Assembly (NCBI RefSeq): GCF_026013365.1 | Contig: NZ_JAPDOE010000001.1 | Location: 1,922,001-1,986,000, forward strand | Reading direction: 5' to 3' | Length of the DNA stretch: 64,000 bases | Source of the DNA: Paenibacillus sp. LS1 | GTDB taxonomy: Bacteria; Bacillota; Bacilli; Paenibacillales; Paenibacillaceae | Part shown: positions 27,235-34,823 of the stretch, in pieces | How the letters are laid out: each line of letters begins with the position of its first letter | Position numbering within the stretch: the stretch's first letter is position 1 | Notes under the pieces: model-generated | The model's database searches: none | Told to the model about the DNA's origin: nothing | The model's input: the letters and a program-made list of their open reading frames with translations, nothing else | Translations under genes and position numbers: made by a program

Positions 27235-28729
27235 AGTTCCCCTGCAACGTCACGCCTTCGAGTACAACCGTTGTGATGGAATTGTCTGCGGTAGGCACTT
27301 CAAGTCCGTTCGCATACACCGGAATGTCTTCAAGCTGTTCCATGTTCCGATCCGGTGAAGTCTGATACACCTGAGCGGTGGATGTTTTTCCGTACGCATA
27401 CCCTTCCAGTTCAAACGCCGTTGTACCCGCTGACAATTCGTTACGAATCACCAGCACCAGTCTCTGACGTTCCGCGTCATAGGCAGCCAGCGTGCGTCCG
27501 CTATCCGTTGGAATAATCGTCGCGCCTGGACGAATGTACTTTGTAAACTGGGCCATGCCATAATACTGTTTAGTCATCTCATACTGCTCTTCTCCGTTAA
27601 AGTTCGCATGAATGAAACCCCAGTTATTATTGGCGCCTTCATCTTCAACGGCCTGCCAGTATACCCAGGCAGATGGCTGCATGATTTTCAGATCAAACAT
27701 GATTCGCTCTGCCAGCTCCTGCACCGAGGTCATATCCTCATGACTGTGCGGCTCGCTGCCACCTGTTCCGTACTCGGACATCCACAGCTTCTTGCCATGG
27801 CGTTCTGCCAATGTGCGCAGCTCTTCCATTTTGCTACCATTATAGGAGTGGGTATTGATCTGCTGGATTACGTCCAGCGTGTCCTGATCATAGAGGTTGA
27901 AATTAAATACCGTCTCGTCAATACTGTTATCGTCTGCGGCACTGATGACGGTTCCATCCAGTCCTTTGCTCTTCAGAGATGCAGCGACTTTCTTGATAAT
28001 CTCGGCCTGTTTCTCATTCGTAAAATGACTGCCTTCCTGCATATTGCCCTTCTTCCACCAGTCGGAGGAAGGTTCATTGAGCGGATTCAGTGTGCGGAAG
28101 GTGATCCCCCACTCGTCCCGATAATGCTTCACGACTTCAGTCAGATAATCGGCAAACGCATCATACTGATCATCACGCAGATTGTTGCTGCCATCCACAG
28201 CTCCTGTAACCGATCCACTGATCGTCATCCAGTAAGGTGGTGAATTGGAGAATGCTTCAGCAATGTTCACGCCGCGCTCCATCGAGCCCTGTAACACAGC
28301 ACGCTGACCTGCATCGGCATCCCAGTCCCACTCTCCAGGTTCAGGCTGGAAGCCAGGTACATCCCCACCGGGACGGAGGGCTTTCATCTCTGGATTTTCT
28401 TCACCGCCTATGTTGTAACGGACGATGTTCAGACCTAATCCTTTCTCAGGATCAAAGACCAGATCCATCACTTCACTAACCTTCGCCTGATCCTTCCACA
28501 ATCCGAGATCGTTGGCCCACCAGGCAAGTGACGTGCCCCAGCCTTCAAAATGATCATAGGACTGATCCAGTTTCAGACGTACCGGTTCCTCTTGGAATAC
28601 AAGTGTTTTGGATGATTCATTGGCAAAATGATTGATAACAATTCCTCCTCCTGCCAGCAGGGCAATCAGGGCAACCCCCATGAGGATATAACTCCGTTTG
28701 CTTCTGCTGCGTTGTTCTTTATGCGCCAT
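27233..28729 (-). CDS. Membrane-anchored GH30 endo-beta-1,6-galactanase-like enzyme
   Basis: A 498-residue paralogue of the secreted GH30 enzyme without a carbohydrate-binding module. A basic N-terminus (KEQRSRSKR) and one hydrophobic segment (about residues 13-33) with no clear cleavage site suggest a signal anchor. The GH30 barrel carries the acid/base Glu219 in LNEPSSDWW and the nucleophile Glu319 in WMSEYGTGG. FEGWGTSLAWWAND and QEGSHF again match the beta-1,6-galactanase subfamily. The stop codon overlaps a repeat half-copy. It lies 91 bases after the permease gene, as part of the importer unit. It may cut chains at the cell surface next to the importer. Confidence 0.85.
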   Translation of the reverse strand: MAHKEQRSRSKRSYILMGVALIALLAGGGIVINHFANESSKTLVFQEEPVRLKLDQSYDHFEGWGTSLAWWANDLGLWKDQAKVSEVMDLVFDPEKGLGLNIVRYNIGGEENPEMKALRPGGDVPGFQPEPGEWDWDADAGQRAVLQGSMERGVNIAEAFSNSPPYWMTISGSVTGAVDGSNNLRDDQYDAFADYLTEVVKHYRDEWGITFRTLNPLNEPSSDWWKKGNMQEGSHFTNEKQAEIIKKVAASLKSKGLDGTVISAADDNSIDETVFNFNLYDQDTLDVIQQINTHSYNGSKMEELRTLAERHGKKLWMSEYGTGGSEPHSHEDMTSVQELAERIMFDLKIMQPSAWVYWQAVEDEGANNNWGFIHANFNGEEQYEMTKQYYGMAQFTKYIRPGATIIPTDSGRTLAAYDAERQRLVLVIRNELSAGTTAFELEGYAYGKTSTAQVYQTSPDRNMEQLEDIPVYANGLEVPTADNSITTVVLEGVTLQGN

Positions 28730-28820
28730 GGGCTAAACAATCCTTTCTCCATGTACGTTGATAACTTCGTTCACTTTGCACATCAGGTTCAGACCATACA
28801 CACACTACAGACACCTTCTG

Positions 28821-29666
28821 TTACTTGATTCCGCTACTTCCGCCGCTAATGTTGGCCTCATAGACATAACGCTGTCCGAACAGATATACCAGCACCATCG
28901 GAATGGTGAGGAACAGGGAAGCAATCATCACAAGGTTCCATGGTGGCATCTGCCCGCCACCTACCGTAGTCAACAGCTGCACTCCGAGTGCCAGTGGCAT
29001 TTTCTCCGGATCATTGATATAGATGAGCGGCCCCATGAAGTTACCCCAGTTGTAAGAGAATGAGAAGATCGCAATGGCAGCCAGAATTGGATACGTCAGT
29101 GGCAGTATGATCCTCCAATAGATTCCCGGGTGGCCCATTCCGTCGATCATGGCGGCTTCATCCAGTGATTTCGGAATACTCATGACGAACTGTCGAATCA
29201 GGAATACGTTGAATGCCCCGGCGAAGAAGCTCGGCACGATCAGCGGGTAGAATGTATTAATCCAGTCCAGGTGACGGAAGATGATGAACTGCGGTACCAT
29301 CGTCACCTCACCCGGAATCATCATCGTACTGAGCAACACAATAAACAGGAAACTGCTTCCTTTCGCTTTAATCCGGGCGAAGCCGTAGGATACGACCGAA
29401 GCCGATAATACCGACCCGACAATCGTAAAGACGGTAATGATAACTGAGTTTTTGAGATACGTACCAAGATTGTTATTTGTGAAGATCGTATAGAAGTTCG
29501 ACCATTGGAACTCCATCGGTACGAAGGTAAAGGCTGACTTGACGGTTGTTGCGTCACTGGCCAGTGCAATGGAGATCATGTACAGGAAAGGTGAAGCAAG
29601 CAGCACCCCGACCAGAATCAGAAAAATGTAGGATATCGTCTTCTCCACAGTCGATGGATTACTCAT
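28821..29666 (-). CDS. CUT1 sugar ABC transporter permease, MalG type
   Basis: A 281-residue membrane protein starting at ATG 29666 (MSNPSTVEKTISYIFL), with GGAGGG 8 bases upstream. The start overlaps the end of the preceding permease gene by 8 bases, implying translational coupling. Six membrane segments and the EAA loop LDEAAMIDGMGHPGIYWRIILPL are present. It would form the channel with the MalF-type subunit upstream. No ATPase gene is near. Confidence 0.92.
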   Translation of the reverse strand: MSNPSTVEKTISYIFLILVGVLLASPFLYMISIALASDATTVKSAFTFVPMEFQWSNFYTIFTNNNLGTYLKNSVIITVFTIVGSVLSASVVSYGFARIKAKGSSFLFIVLLSTMMIPGEVTMVPQFIIFRHLDWINTFYPLIVPSFFAGAFNVFLIRQFVMSIPKSLDEAAMIDGMGHPGIYWRIILPLTYPILAAIAIFSFSYNWGNFMGPLIYINDPEKMPLALGVQLLTTVGGGQMPPWNLVMIASLFLTIPMVLVYLFGQRYVYEANISGGSSGIK

Positions 29667-30546
29667 TGGCTTTTCCCTCCTCGTAATGCACCCATAGCGC
29701 CGATGAACGGAATACAACCAGTGTCAACGCCATGATGATAATGAATAATACCCACGCAATCGCCGATGCATATCCCATTTTGTAGAATTGGAACGCATTC
29801 TGGAACAAGTAGGGAACGACCATCTGGCTTGAATTGTCTGGTCCTCCTGCAGTGACGATGAATACCTGCGCGAAGGTCTGGAGCGCTCCGATCATGCCAG
29901 TCACGAGATTGAAGAAAATGACGGGAGTCAGCATGGGGAATGTAATATGGAAGAACGATTGGGTACTTTTCGCTCCATCGATGGCAGCGGCCTCGTAGAA
30001 TTCCTGCGGTATTCCTTTCATACCTGCAAGCAGTAATACCACACCACCACCCACACCCCATAAGGACATGAGAATCAATGCAGGCTTAACCCAGTTCGGA
30101 TCAAGCAGCCAGGCAGGACCCTGAATACCAAAGATCGCAAGTGCCTGATTGATCAATCCTTCTGTCGGCGCAAGCAAGTGGATGAAGAGCAATGAACTCG
30201 CAACCACCGGAACGACGGAAGGCAGGTAGAACAGAATCCGGAAGAAAGTAATACCTTTGATCTTCTTGTTCAGATAATACGCGATCCAGAGCGATATCGA
30301 CATGCCCAGCGGGATTGATATCAGGGCGTAGAAGAACGTATTTCCCACCGCTTTCCAGAAGATCGGGTCATCCGTCAACAGTGTTTTGTAGTTGTCTATA
30401 CCGATAAATTCAGGGGACTGGAACAGATCCCAGTTCGTGAAGCTCATATAGATGGAAAATAGGATTGGTCCCAGGGTCAGCCCCAGGAATCCGATCAGCC
30501 AAGGCGAGATGAAGATGTAGAACCATTTCCCGTCCTTTTTTCTCAC
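29659..30546 (-). CDS. CUT1 sugar ABC transporter permease, MalF type
   Basis: A 295-residue membrane protein. GTG 30546 (MRKKDGKWFYIFISPW) is chosen because GGGAGG lies 7 bases before it; longer in-frame starts have no such site. It has six membrane segments and the EAA loop FYEAAAIDGAKSTQSFFHITFPML. It lies 101 bases after the binding-protein gene, in the arabinogalactan locus, and probably imports galacto- or arabinogalacto-oligosaccharides. Confidence 0.92.
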   Translation of the reverse strand: MRKKDGKWFYIFISPWLIGFLGLTLGPILFSIYMSFTNWDLFQSPEFIGIDNYKTLLTDDPIFWKAVGNTFFYALISIPLGMSISLWIAYYLNKKIKGITFFRILFYLPSVVPVVASSLLFIHLLAPTEGLINQALAIFGIQGPAWLLDPNWVKPALILMSLWGVGGGVVLLLAGMKGIPQEFYEAAAIDGAKSTQSFFHITFPMLTPVIFFNLVTGMIGALQTFAQVFIVTAGGPDNSSQMVVPYLFQNAFQFYKMGYASAIAWVLFIIIMALTLVVFRSSALWVHYEEGKANE

Positions 30547-30647
30547 GTTAAGCCCTCCCATGACGCAGAGAGCAGATGGAACCCGCATTCACGCCGATTC
30601 CACCTGTCCTGCTGTCGCTGCTATTTGTGCATGTTCAGAAAAATCCT

Positions 30648-31919
30648 CTATTTGTAGAGTCTCTCCAGTCCACTCTGAATTTCAGTTACGGTATCATCAA
30701 GCGAGGCTTTGTTGTTGAAATACACACCCAGCTTATCGTTAATGAGCTTCATCATTTCGTTCCATTGCGGGTTGAACGGTTCTGCATAGATCGTCGATTC
30801 ACTGAATGCAGCCATGTTGATTTTCTTGCCACCATATTCGGCATTCAGGAATTCATCACTGGACAGACCCGCTTTGGTTGCAGGAGCATCCTGACCGGCT
30901 TTAACCATTGGCATCTGTGCTTCAGGTGTGGTCAGTGCTTCAATTACTTTGAATGCTTCTTCCTTATGTTTGGAAGCGTTGGTAATCGTTAATCCGTTAA
31001 AGAATGCGTTCGTTTCGCCCCATACCGGAGAGATATCCCAGTTGATGCCTTCCACCTTGGCAAGCGAACCAATGTTCCAGAACCCTGTCGTTTCCATGGC
31101 GATCTTGCCTTGTGCGAACAGCGGATCAGCTCCGATATTCCCCATGTCGGCAATCTCGGTTGGCGTTGGCCCCGCACCGTGTGTGAAGGTCAGGTCATTC
31201 ATGAATTGCAATGCTTTACGTACAGGCTCTGTATTGAATGTCGGTTTACCGCTCTCATCGAATATCGAGCCACCGTTCTGGTAAATCAGTTGCATCCATT
31301 GCGGCCACCAGCTGCCCGGGTAGTAACCCCATTGAGTCGTCTTGCCATTCTCCTTGACTGTCAGCTTCTGAGCTGCCGCCATCAGATCGTCCTGCGTCCA
31401 ATCTTTGGTTGGATATTCCACCCCGGCTTTGTCGAACAGATCTTTGTTATAAAAGAGGACCATCGCACCTGCACGATCCGGCAAACCGAATTGTTTGCCA
31501 TCGTACTTCATCAGGTTTGCAATATCATCGGAATAACGCTCAGACATGTTCACGTTGTTCGCCTGAATCATGTCATCCAGCGGTATAATCTGATTCTTGG
31601 AGGCGTACGCCTGATAGTTCTCGGCAATCATCATGATGTCCGGCGCCGTTCCCCCGGCGATCATGGTCTGTACTTTCTGGTCATAATCCCCTGCAACCAC
31701 GTTCAGCTTCACGTTAATATCGGGATACTTCTGTTTCACAATGTCGAGTCGCTCCTGATAAATTTTCTTCTCATCCTCCGAGCCCCAGATCGTCATGCTC
31801 AAATCAACCTTGCCACCGGACTCGCCGGAAGAACTGTTTCTACTCCCGCTGCTACAGGCTGTAAGACCCATTACCATGACCAGCATCAATAACGAAATGA
31901 CCTTTAGACTTCTTTTCAT
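30648..31919 (-). CDS. Sugar ABC transporter substrate-binding lipoprotein
   Basis: A 423-residue exported lipoprotein with lipobox MGLTAC (Cys22). The mature domain is a CUT1 solute-binding protein: LSMTIWGSEDEKKIYQERLD, IMMIAENYQAYASKNQIIPL, VLFYNKDLFDKAGVEYPTKDW, then MQLIYQNGGSIFDESGKPTFN. It heads the operon with two permeases and glycosidases of arabinogalactan breakdown. Three LacI-type operators lie just upstream. The likely ligand is a beta-1,6-galacto-oligosaccharide with or without arabinose; this is inferred from the neighbours. Confidence 0.92.
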   Translation of the reverse strand: MKRSLKVISLLMLVMVMGLTACSSGSRNSSSGESGGKVDLSMTIWGSEDEKKIYQERLDIVKQKYPDINVKLNVVAGDYDQKVQTMIAGGTAPDIMMIAENYQAYASKNQIIPLDDMIQANNVNMSERYSDDIANLMKYDGKQFGLPDRAGAMVLFYNKDLFDKAGVEYPTKDWTQDDLMAAAQKLTVKENGKTTQWGYYPGSWWPQWMQLIYQNGGSIFDESGKPTFNTEPVRKALQFMNDLTFTHGAGPTPTEIADMGNIGADPLFAQGKIAMETTGFWNIGSLAKVEGINWDISPVWGETNAFFNGLTITNASKHKEEAFKVIEALTTPEAQMPMVKAGQDAPATKAGLSSDEFLNAEYGGKKINMAAFSESTIYAEPFNPQWNEMMKLINDKLGVYFNNKASLDDTVTEIQSGLERLYK

Positions 31920-31958
31920 ACGTTACGCCCCCTTGATATAATGAATGGATGACTACAC

Positions 31959-31987
31959 TGAAACCCGTTTCATGAAATGGGTTTCAT
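31959..31987. promoter_or_regulatory. Two abutting LacI-family operators
   Basis: TGAAACCCGTTTCA (31959-31972) is followed directly by ATGAAATGGGTTTCAT (31972-31987). The motif ATGAAA-NGGG-TTTCAT recurs at 32018 and 33198. They lie 40-68 bases upstream of the binding-protein start, in the promoter region. Confidence 0.7.
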
Positions 31988-32017
31988 TAAGCTGAAACAT
32001 AAAACCCGTTCCACTTT

Positions 32018-32033
32018 ATGAAAGGGGTTTCAT
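32018..32033. promoter_or_regulatory. LacI-family operator
   Basis: ATGAAAGGGGTTTCAT, one base different from the copies at 31972 and 33198. A degenerate site (TGAAACATAAAACCCG) lies between it and the first pair. Together they may let the repressor loop the DNA. Confidence 0.68.
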
Positions 32034-32100
32034 TCACGCACTCATTATATTTCACCCTTCAAGGAAATGTCAACGCTTTCTTTTCCAATTACAGGGCCCC

Positions 32101-33129
32101 TTATCTTGCAGCAGGTCCTGTACTTTGACGCACAATTAGCTCCGGTTGCAGAATGATCTGCTTCTTCGGTTTGCCTTGGTTAATCAGCTCATGAAGCACG
32201 TCCACAGCCTGTTTTCCAAGCTGATATGTGTTCTGGGATACGGTTGTCAGTTCGGGTATAACGGCACTAGCGAGCGGCGTGTCATCGAAACCCACAATGG
32301 ATATATCCTTCGGAATCGAGAGCCCATGCTCAATCGTTGACTTGATAGCACCAATCGCCGTGTTGTCATTCACGCAGATGACCGCGGTTGGTGGATTGTC
32401 ACGATCCAGCAGTTTGGACATCTCGCGTTTGCCATCGTCGATGGAGAAACTGCCAAGAAGCTGCCGTTCTTTTGGTATTTCCAGCCCATGTTCGCGAAGT
32501 TTCTTCTGCACAGCTCTGACCTTGACCATCGTGGTGGACAACTCTTTCAGACCGCCGACAAAGGCGATATCGCGATGCCCCAGTTCAAGCAAATGCTCAG
32601 CTACAAGGGCAGCCCCTGCCCCTTCATCCGTGTACACCCGGTGGAATCCGCCTTTGGCAATATTGCCATTGACCAGTACGATCGGCATACGTTTGCCCAT
32701 ATCAATCAATTCCTGAGCCATGTCATCTGGACAGACCTGCATGTTGATTCGCCCACCGAGAAAAATAATCCCGTCTACCCGCTTCTCTCGCAGGATGGAC
32801 AAATATTCAGATTCCCTGTTGTAGTCCCCTGCGGTATTGCACAGAAAGAACGTGTACCCTAATCCGCGAGCCTCATTCTCCGCGCCCCAGAAGACTTCCG
32901 GGAAGAAGGGGTTTGTGATGTCTGGCAGGATGATGGCGATAGTTCCCGTCTCTTTCTTGATCAGACTGCGCGCTTGCGCGTTGGGCTGAAACTGGTGTTT
33001 TTCGATGATGGACATAATCTTCTCTCGGGTGCTTGCACGCACTGGTGCCGTGTCATTCAATACCCGGGAGACCGTCGCGACAGATACATTTGCTTCTTTG
33101 GCGATGTCGTATATGGTGATCGGTGTCAT
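32101..33129 (-). CDS. LacI-family regulator of the arabinogalactan locus
   Basis: A 342-residue regulator. The N-terminal HTH is ITIYDIAKEANVSVATVSRVLN, followed by a LacI effector domain with IAIILPDITNPFFPEVFWGAE, GIIFLGG and SIVGFDDTPLASAVIPELTTV. It is encoded just upstream of the importer operon on the same strand. Identical operator-like palindromes lie both in front of its own gene (33198) and in front of the importer operon (31972, 32018), so it probably represses itself and the locus. The inducer is probably a galactose- or arabinose-containing sugar. Confidence 0.93.
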   Translation of the reverse strand: MTPITIYDIAKEANVSVATVSRVLNDTAPVRASTREKIMSIIEKHQFQPNAQARSLIKKETGTIAIILPDITNPFFPEVFWGAENEARGLGYTFFLCNTAGDYNRESEYLSILREKRVDGIIFLGGRINMQVCPDDMAQELIDMGKRMPIVLVNGNIAKGGFHRVYTDEGAGAALVAEHLLELGHRDIAFVGGLKELSTTMVKVRAVQKKLREHGLEIPKERQLLGSFSIDDGKREMSKLLDRDNPPTAVICVNDNTAIGAIKSTIEHGLSIPKDISIVGFDDTPLASAVIPELTTVSQNTYQLGKQAVDVLHELINQGKPKKQIILQPELIVRQSTGPAAR

Positions 33130-33197
33130 AGCGGAACCTTCCTTTTTCTCTAATTTTCCCTATTTTCCCTGCTTATCATACCAGATAAGGAATGGCG

Positions 33198-33213
33198 ATG
33201 AAATGGGTTTCAT
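33198..33213. promoter_or_regulatory. LacI-family operator in front of the lacI-type gene
   Basis: ATGAAATGGGTTTCAT is identical to the site at 31972-31987, 1.2 kb away. It lies 69 bases upstream of the regulator's start, which indicates autoregulation. Confidence 0.7.
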
Positions 33214-33406
33214 TGGCGGGCGAATGATTTCACACTGGATCAATTGAAGTTCTGGGTATGACATTCATACGTGAATTGTTCGATGTATCACTCATTAGCT
33301 TCATTATTTTCACAGAACATGTTTGCTTTTCTTTATTTCACCTTCTAATCTGCATTTATGGTCCATATATTAAATTGTAAGCGAATTCATTGGAGATTAG
33401 AGGAGT

Positions 33407-33781
33407 GTGAACGACGTCATGATCATTCAAGTCAGTCCGCTGGCAGAAGCAAGACTTACTGAAAAGCTGGGAGATCGACCAGGCTATTTCAAATTGTTTT
33501 ATGATACCGATGGATGCGGTTGTGACGGAATTGCGGTACTTCTGATCTTAAACGAACCGGATAGCGATGATGTTACCGTAGAAGCGGGCTCGCTTCCGTT
33601 TGTAATCAACAAACAGCAGCAGATTTACTTTGAACCCTGTCTGCGTCTGCAATCCGAGCACAGTTTCCCTTCATTTCGACTGAGTAGCGATTCCATGATC
33701 TATGGCAGTAATGTCAAAGTCCATGATCTACGAGATACTGCAGACATAGCCCCTCAACCCACTGGATGGTTTGTACGATAA
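33407..33781 (+). CDS. HesB/IscA-like iron-sulfur biosynthesis-family protein
   Basis: A 124-residue (or 120-residue, from ATG 33419) cytoplasmic protein of the HesB/IscA-like fold found in Bacillales. It starts MIIQVSPLAEARLTEKLG and carries LFYDTDGCGCDGIAVLLIL, where the GCGC motif supplies cysteines; the C-terminal CxC of true A-type carriers is absent. This suggests a divergent member rather than a proven cluster carrier. AGAGGAG lies 1 base from GTG 33407 and 13 from ATG 33419, so neither start is ideal. It is a single gene ending in a strong terminator. Confidence 0.75.
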   Translation: MNDVMIIQVSPLAEARLTEKLGDRPGYFKLFYDTDGCGCDGIAVLLILNEPDSDDVTVEAGSLPFVINKQQQIYFEPCLRLQSEHSFPSFRLSSDSMIYGSNVKVHDLRDTADIAPQPTGWFVR

Positions 33782-33803
33782 ACGTTGAATTCACACTATA
33801 ATC

Positions 33804-33849
33804 AAAACCTCCCAATCCCACGTTTTCTGCGGGACGGGAGGTTTTTTTA
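33804..33849 (+). terminator. Intrinsic terminator of the HesB-like gene
   Basis: AAAACCTCCC (33804-33813) pairs with GGGAGGTTTT (33836-33845), extended inward by TCCCACG/GCGGGA, and runs into seven T. Confidence 0.92.
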
Positions 33850-34231
33850 TCAAACTTAATGAGTTCATTAGGCATTATTCTTGTAACATTTCATATTCGT
33901 GCAGCGCCTCTGTACCTCTGCCAATCTATTTCCGACCATTTTTCAGGACAAAAGAGGTGAAAATTTGATTAATTAATACAGAATTTAGTTTAATTACAAG
34001 CAAACCGTATACTTATGAATTTGGGAGATACACCACATTAAATACTATTTAAAAAATTTAAGTCTGGTTGTAACAACAGCGCCAGGATTCAAATGACACA
34101 GAGACACAATATATCGCCAAGAAGAGCCTGACTTATACGTCTGGCTCTCTTTGTTTTAGTTTCCTCGCACACAATTCGGTAAGCATACTTCTTACCCGCC
34201 AGCTTCAAAAAACTTAAAGGAATCATCTTCT
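33850..34231. other. Gene-free AT-rich stretch
   Basis: About 380 bases without a supported gene. The only structure is a hairpin near its end: AGAGCC-T-GAC (34123-34132) with GTC-T-GGCTCT (34139-34148). This could terminate the MarR gene transcribed toward it, though it lies 84 bases past its stop codon. Confidence 0.55.
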
Positions 34232-34663
34232 TTATATGCGTTCATTAATTCTGGTCAGTAATTTCTTTAAGATTTGCTTCTCCTCGTCATTCAGAGCTTG
34301 AACGATTTCATCCTCCACTTTTTGAAAAGAGTTATTAAAGTCATCAATCAATTCAACCGCTTTTGGTAATACATATATATTTTTTTGACGTTCATTATTG
34401 ACCGGGATTTTACGTTCAATGAATCCTTTTTGCTCTAGACTTTGAAGCATGCTTGTAACGCTTGCCCCACGCAGATGAAACCGATCTGCAAGATCCTTTT
34501 GAATAATATTATCTTGATTCTTATAAATATAATCGATTACTTTTCCTTGTTGAGAACTTAATCCTAGCTCTTTTATACTCTCATCCGCTCTTTTCTTCAA
34601 CTTAAGACCGATAATCTGAAACAAATCCATATAAGGTGTATCTTCTCGGGAATGCATGACCAT
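34232..34663 (-). CDS. MarR-family transcriptional regulator
   Basis: A 143-residue winged-helix regulator. LGLSSQQGKVIDYIYKNQ, DLADRFHLRGASVTSMLQSLEQKGFIERK and NERQKNIYVLPKAVELID follow the MarR order of helix 2, recognition helix and wing. ATG 34663 lies 8 bases after GGAGGGG. It is divergent from an amidohydrolase gene. A 20-bp palindrome sits inside that gene's promoter and a similar half-conserved site in its own leader, so it probably represses both. Confidence 0.92.
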   Translation of the reverse strand: MVMHSREDTPYMDLFQIIGLKLKKRADESIKELGLSSQQGKVIDYIYKNQDNIIQKDLADRFHLRGASVTSMLQSLEQKGFIERKIPVNNERQKNIYVLPKAVELIDDFNNSFQKVEDEIVQALNDEEKQILKKLLTRINERI

Positions 34664-34684
34664 CCATCGTCCCCTCCATAATTG

Positions 34685-34696
34685 TTAGGAATCTAA
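34685..34696. promoter_or_regulatory. Probable second MarR operator
   Basis: TTAGGAATCTAA matches the core TTAGATATCTAA of the operator at 34759-34778 in all but two central bases. It lies in the leader between the MarR promoter and start codon. Confidence 0.55.
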
Positions 34697-34710
34697 TTGT
34701 TCGCAGCTAA

Positions 34711-34740
34711 AATATACAGTGATCCTAATAGGATTGTCAA
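34711..34740 (-). promoter_or_regulatory. Promoter of the MarR gene
   Basis: On the minus strand TTGACA (34740-34735) and TATATT (34716-34711) are separated by 18 bases. The spacer holds a 13-bp palindrome ATCCTAATAGGAT (34722-34734). Confidence 0.65.
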
Positions 34741-34755
34741 ATAAACAATAGATTG

Positions 34756-34784
34756 TTGACTGTTAGATATCTAACAGTTATAAT
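34756..34784 (+). promoter_or_regulatory. Sigma-A promoter with operator in the spacer
   Basis: TTGACT (34756-34761) and TATAAT (34779-34784) are spaced by 17 bases. The spacer and the end of the -35 box are covered by the perfect 20-bp palindrome ACTGTTAGATATCTAACAGT (34759-34778). A dimeric repressor bound here would exclude RNA polymerase. The MarR protein encoded next door is the obvious candidate. Confidence 0.82.
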
Positions 34785-34823
34785 CCGAAGTGTTGAATCA
34801 CAAGCACATTGGGAGGAATTATG

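Noticed and set aside
31959..31972. TGAAACCCGTTTCA as a second cre site
   Set aside because: It lacks the central CG step required by the cre consensus on either strand and fits the LacI-type operator series instead.
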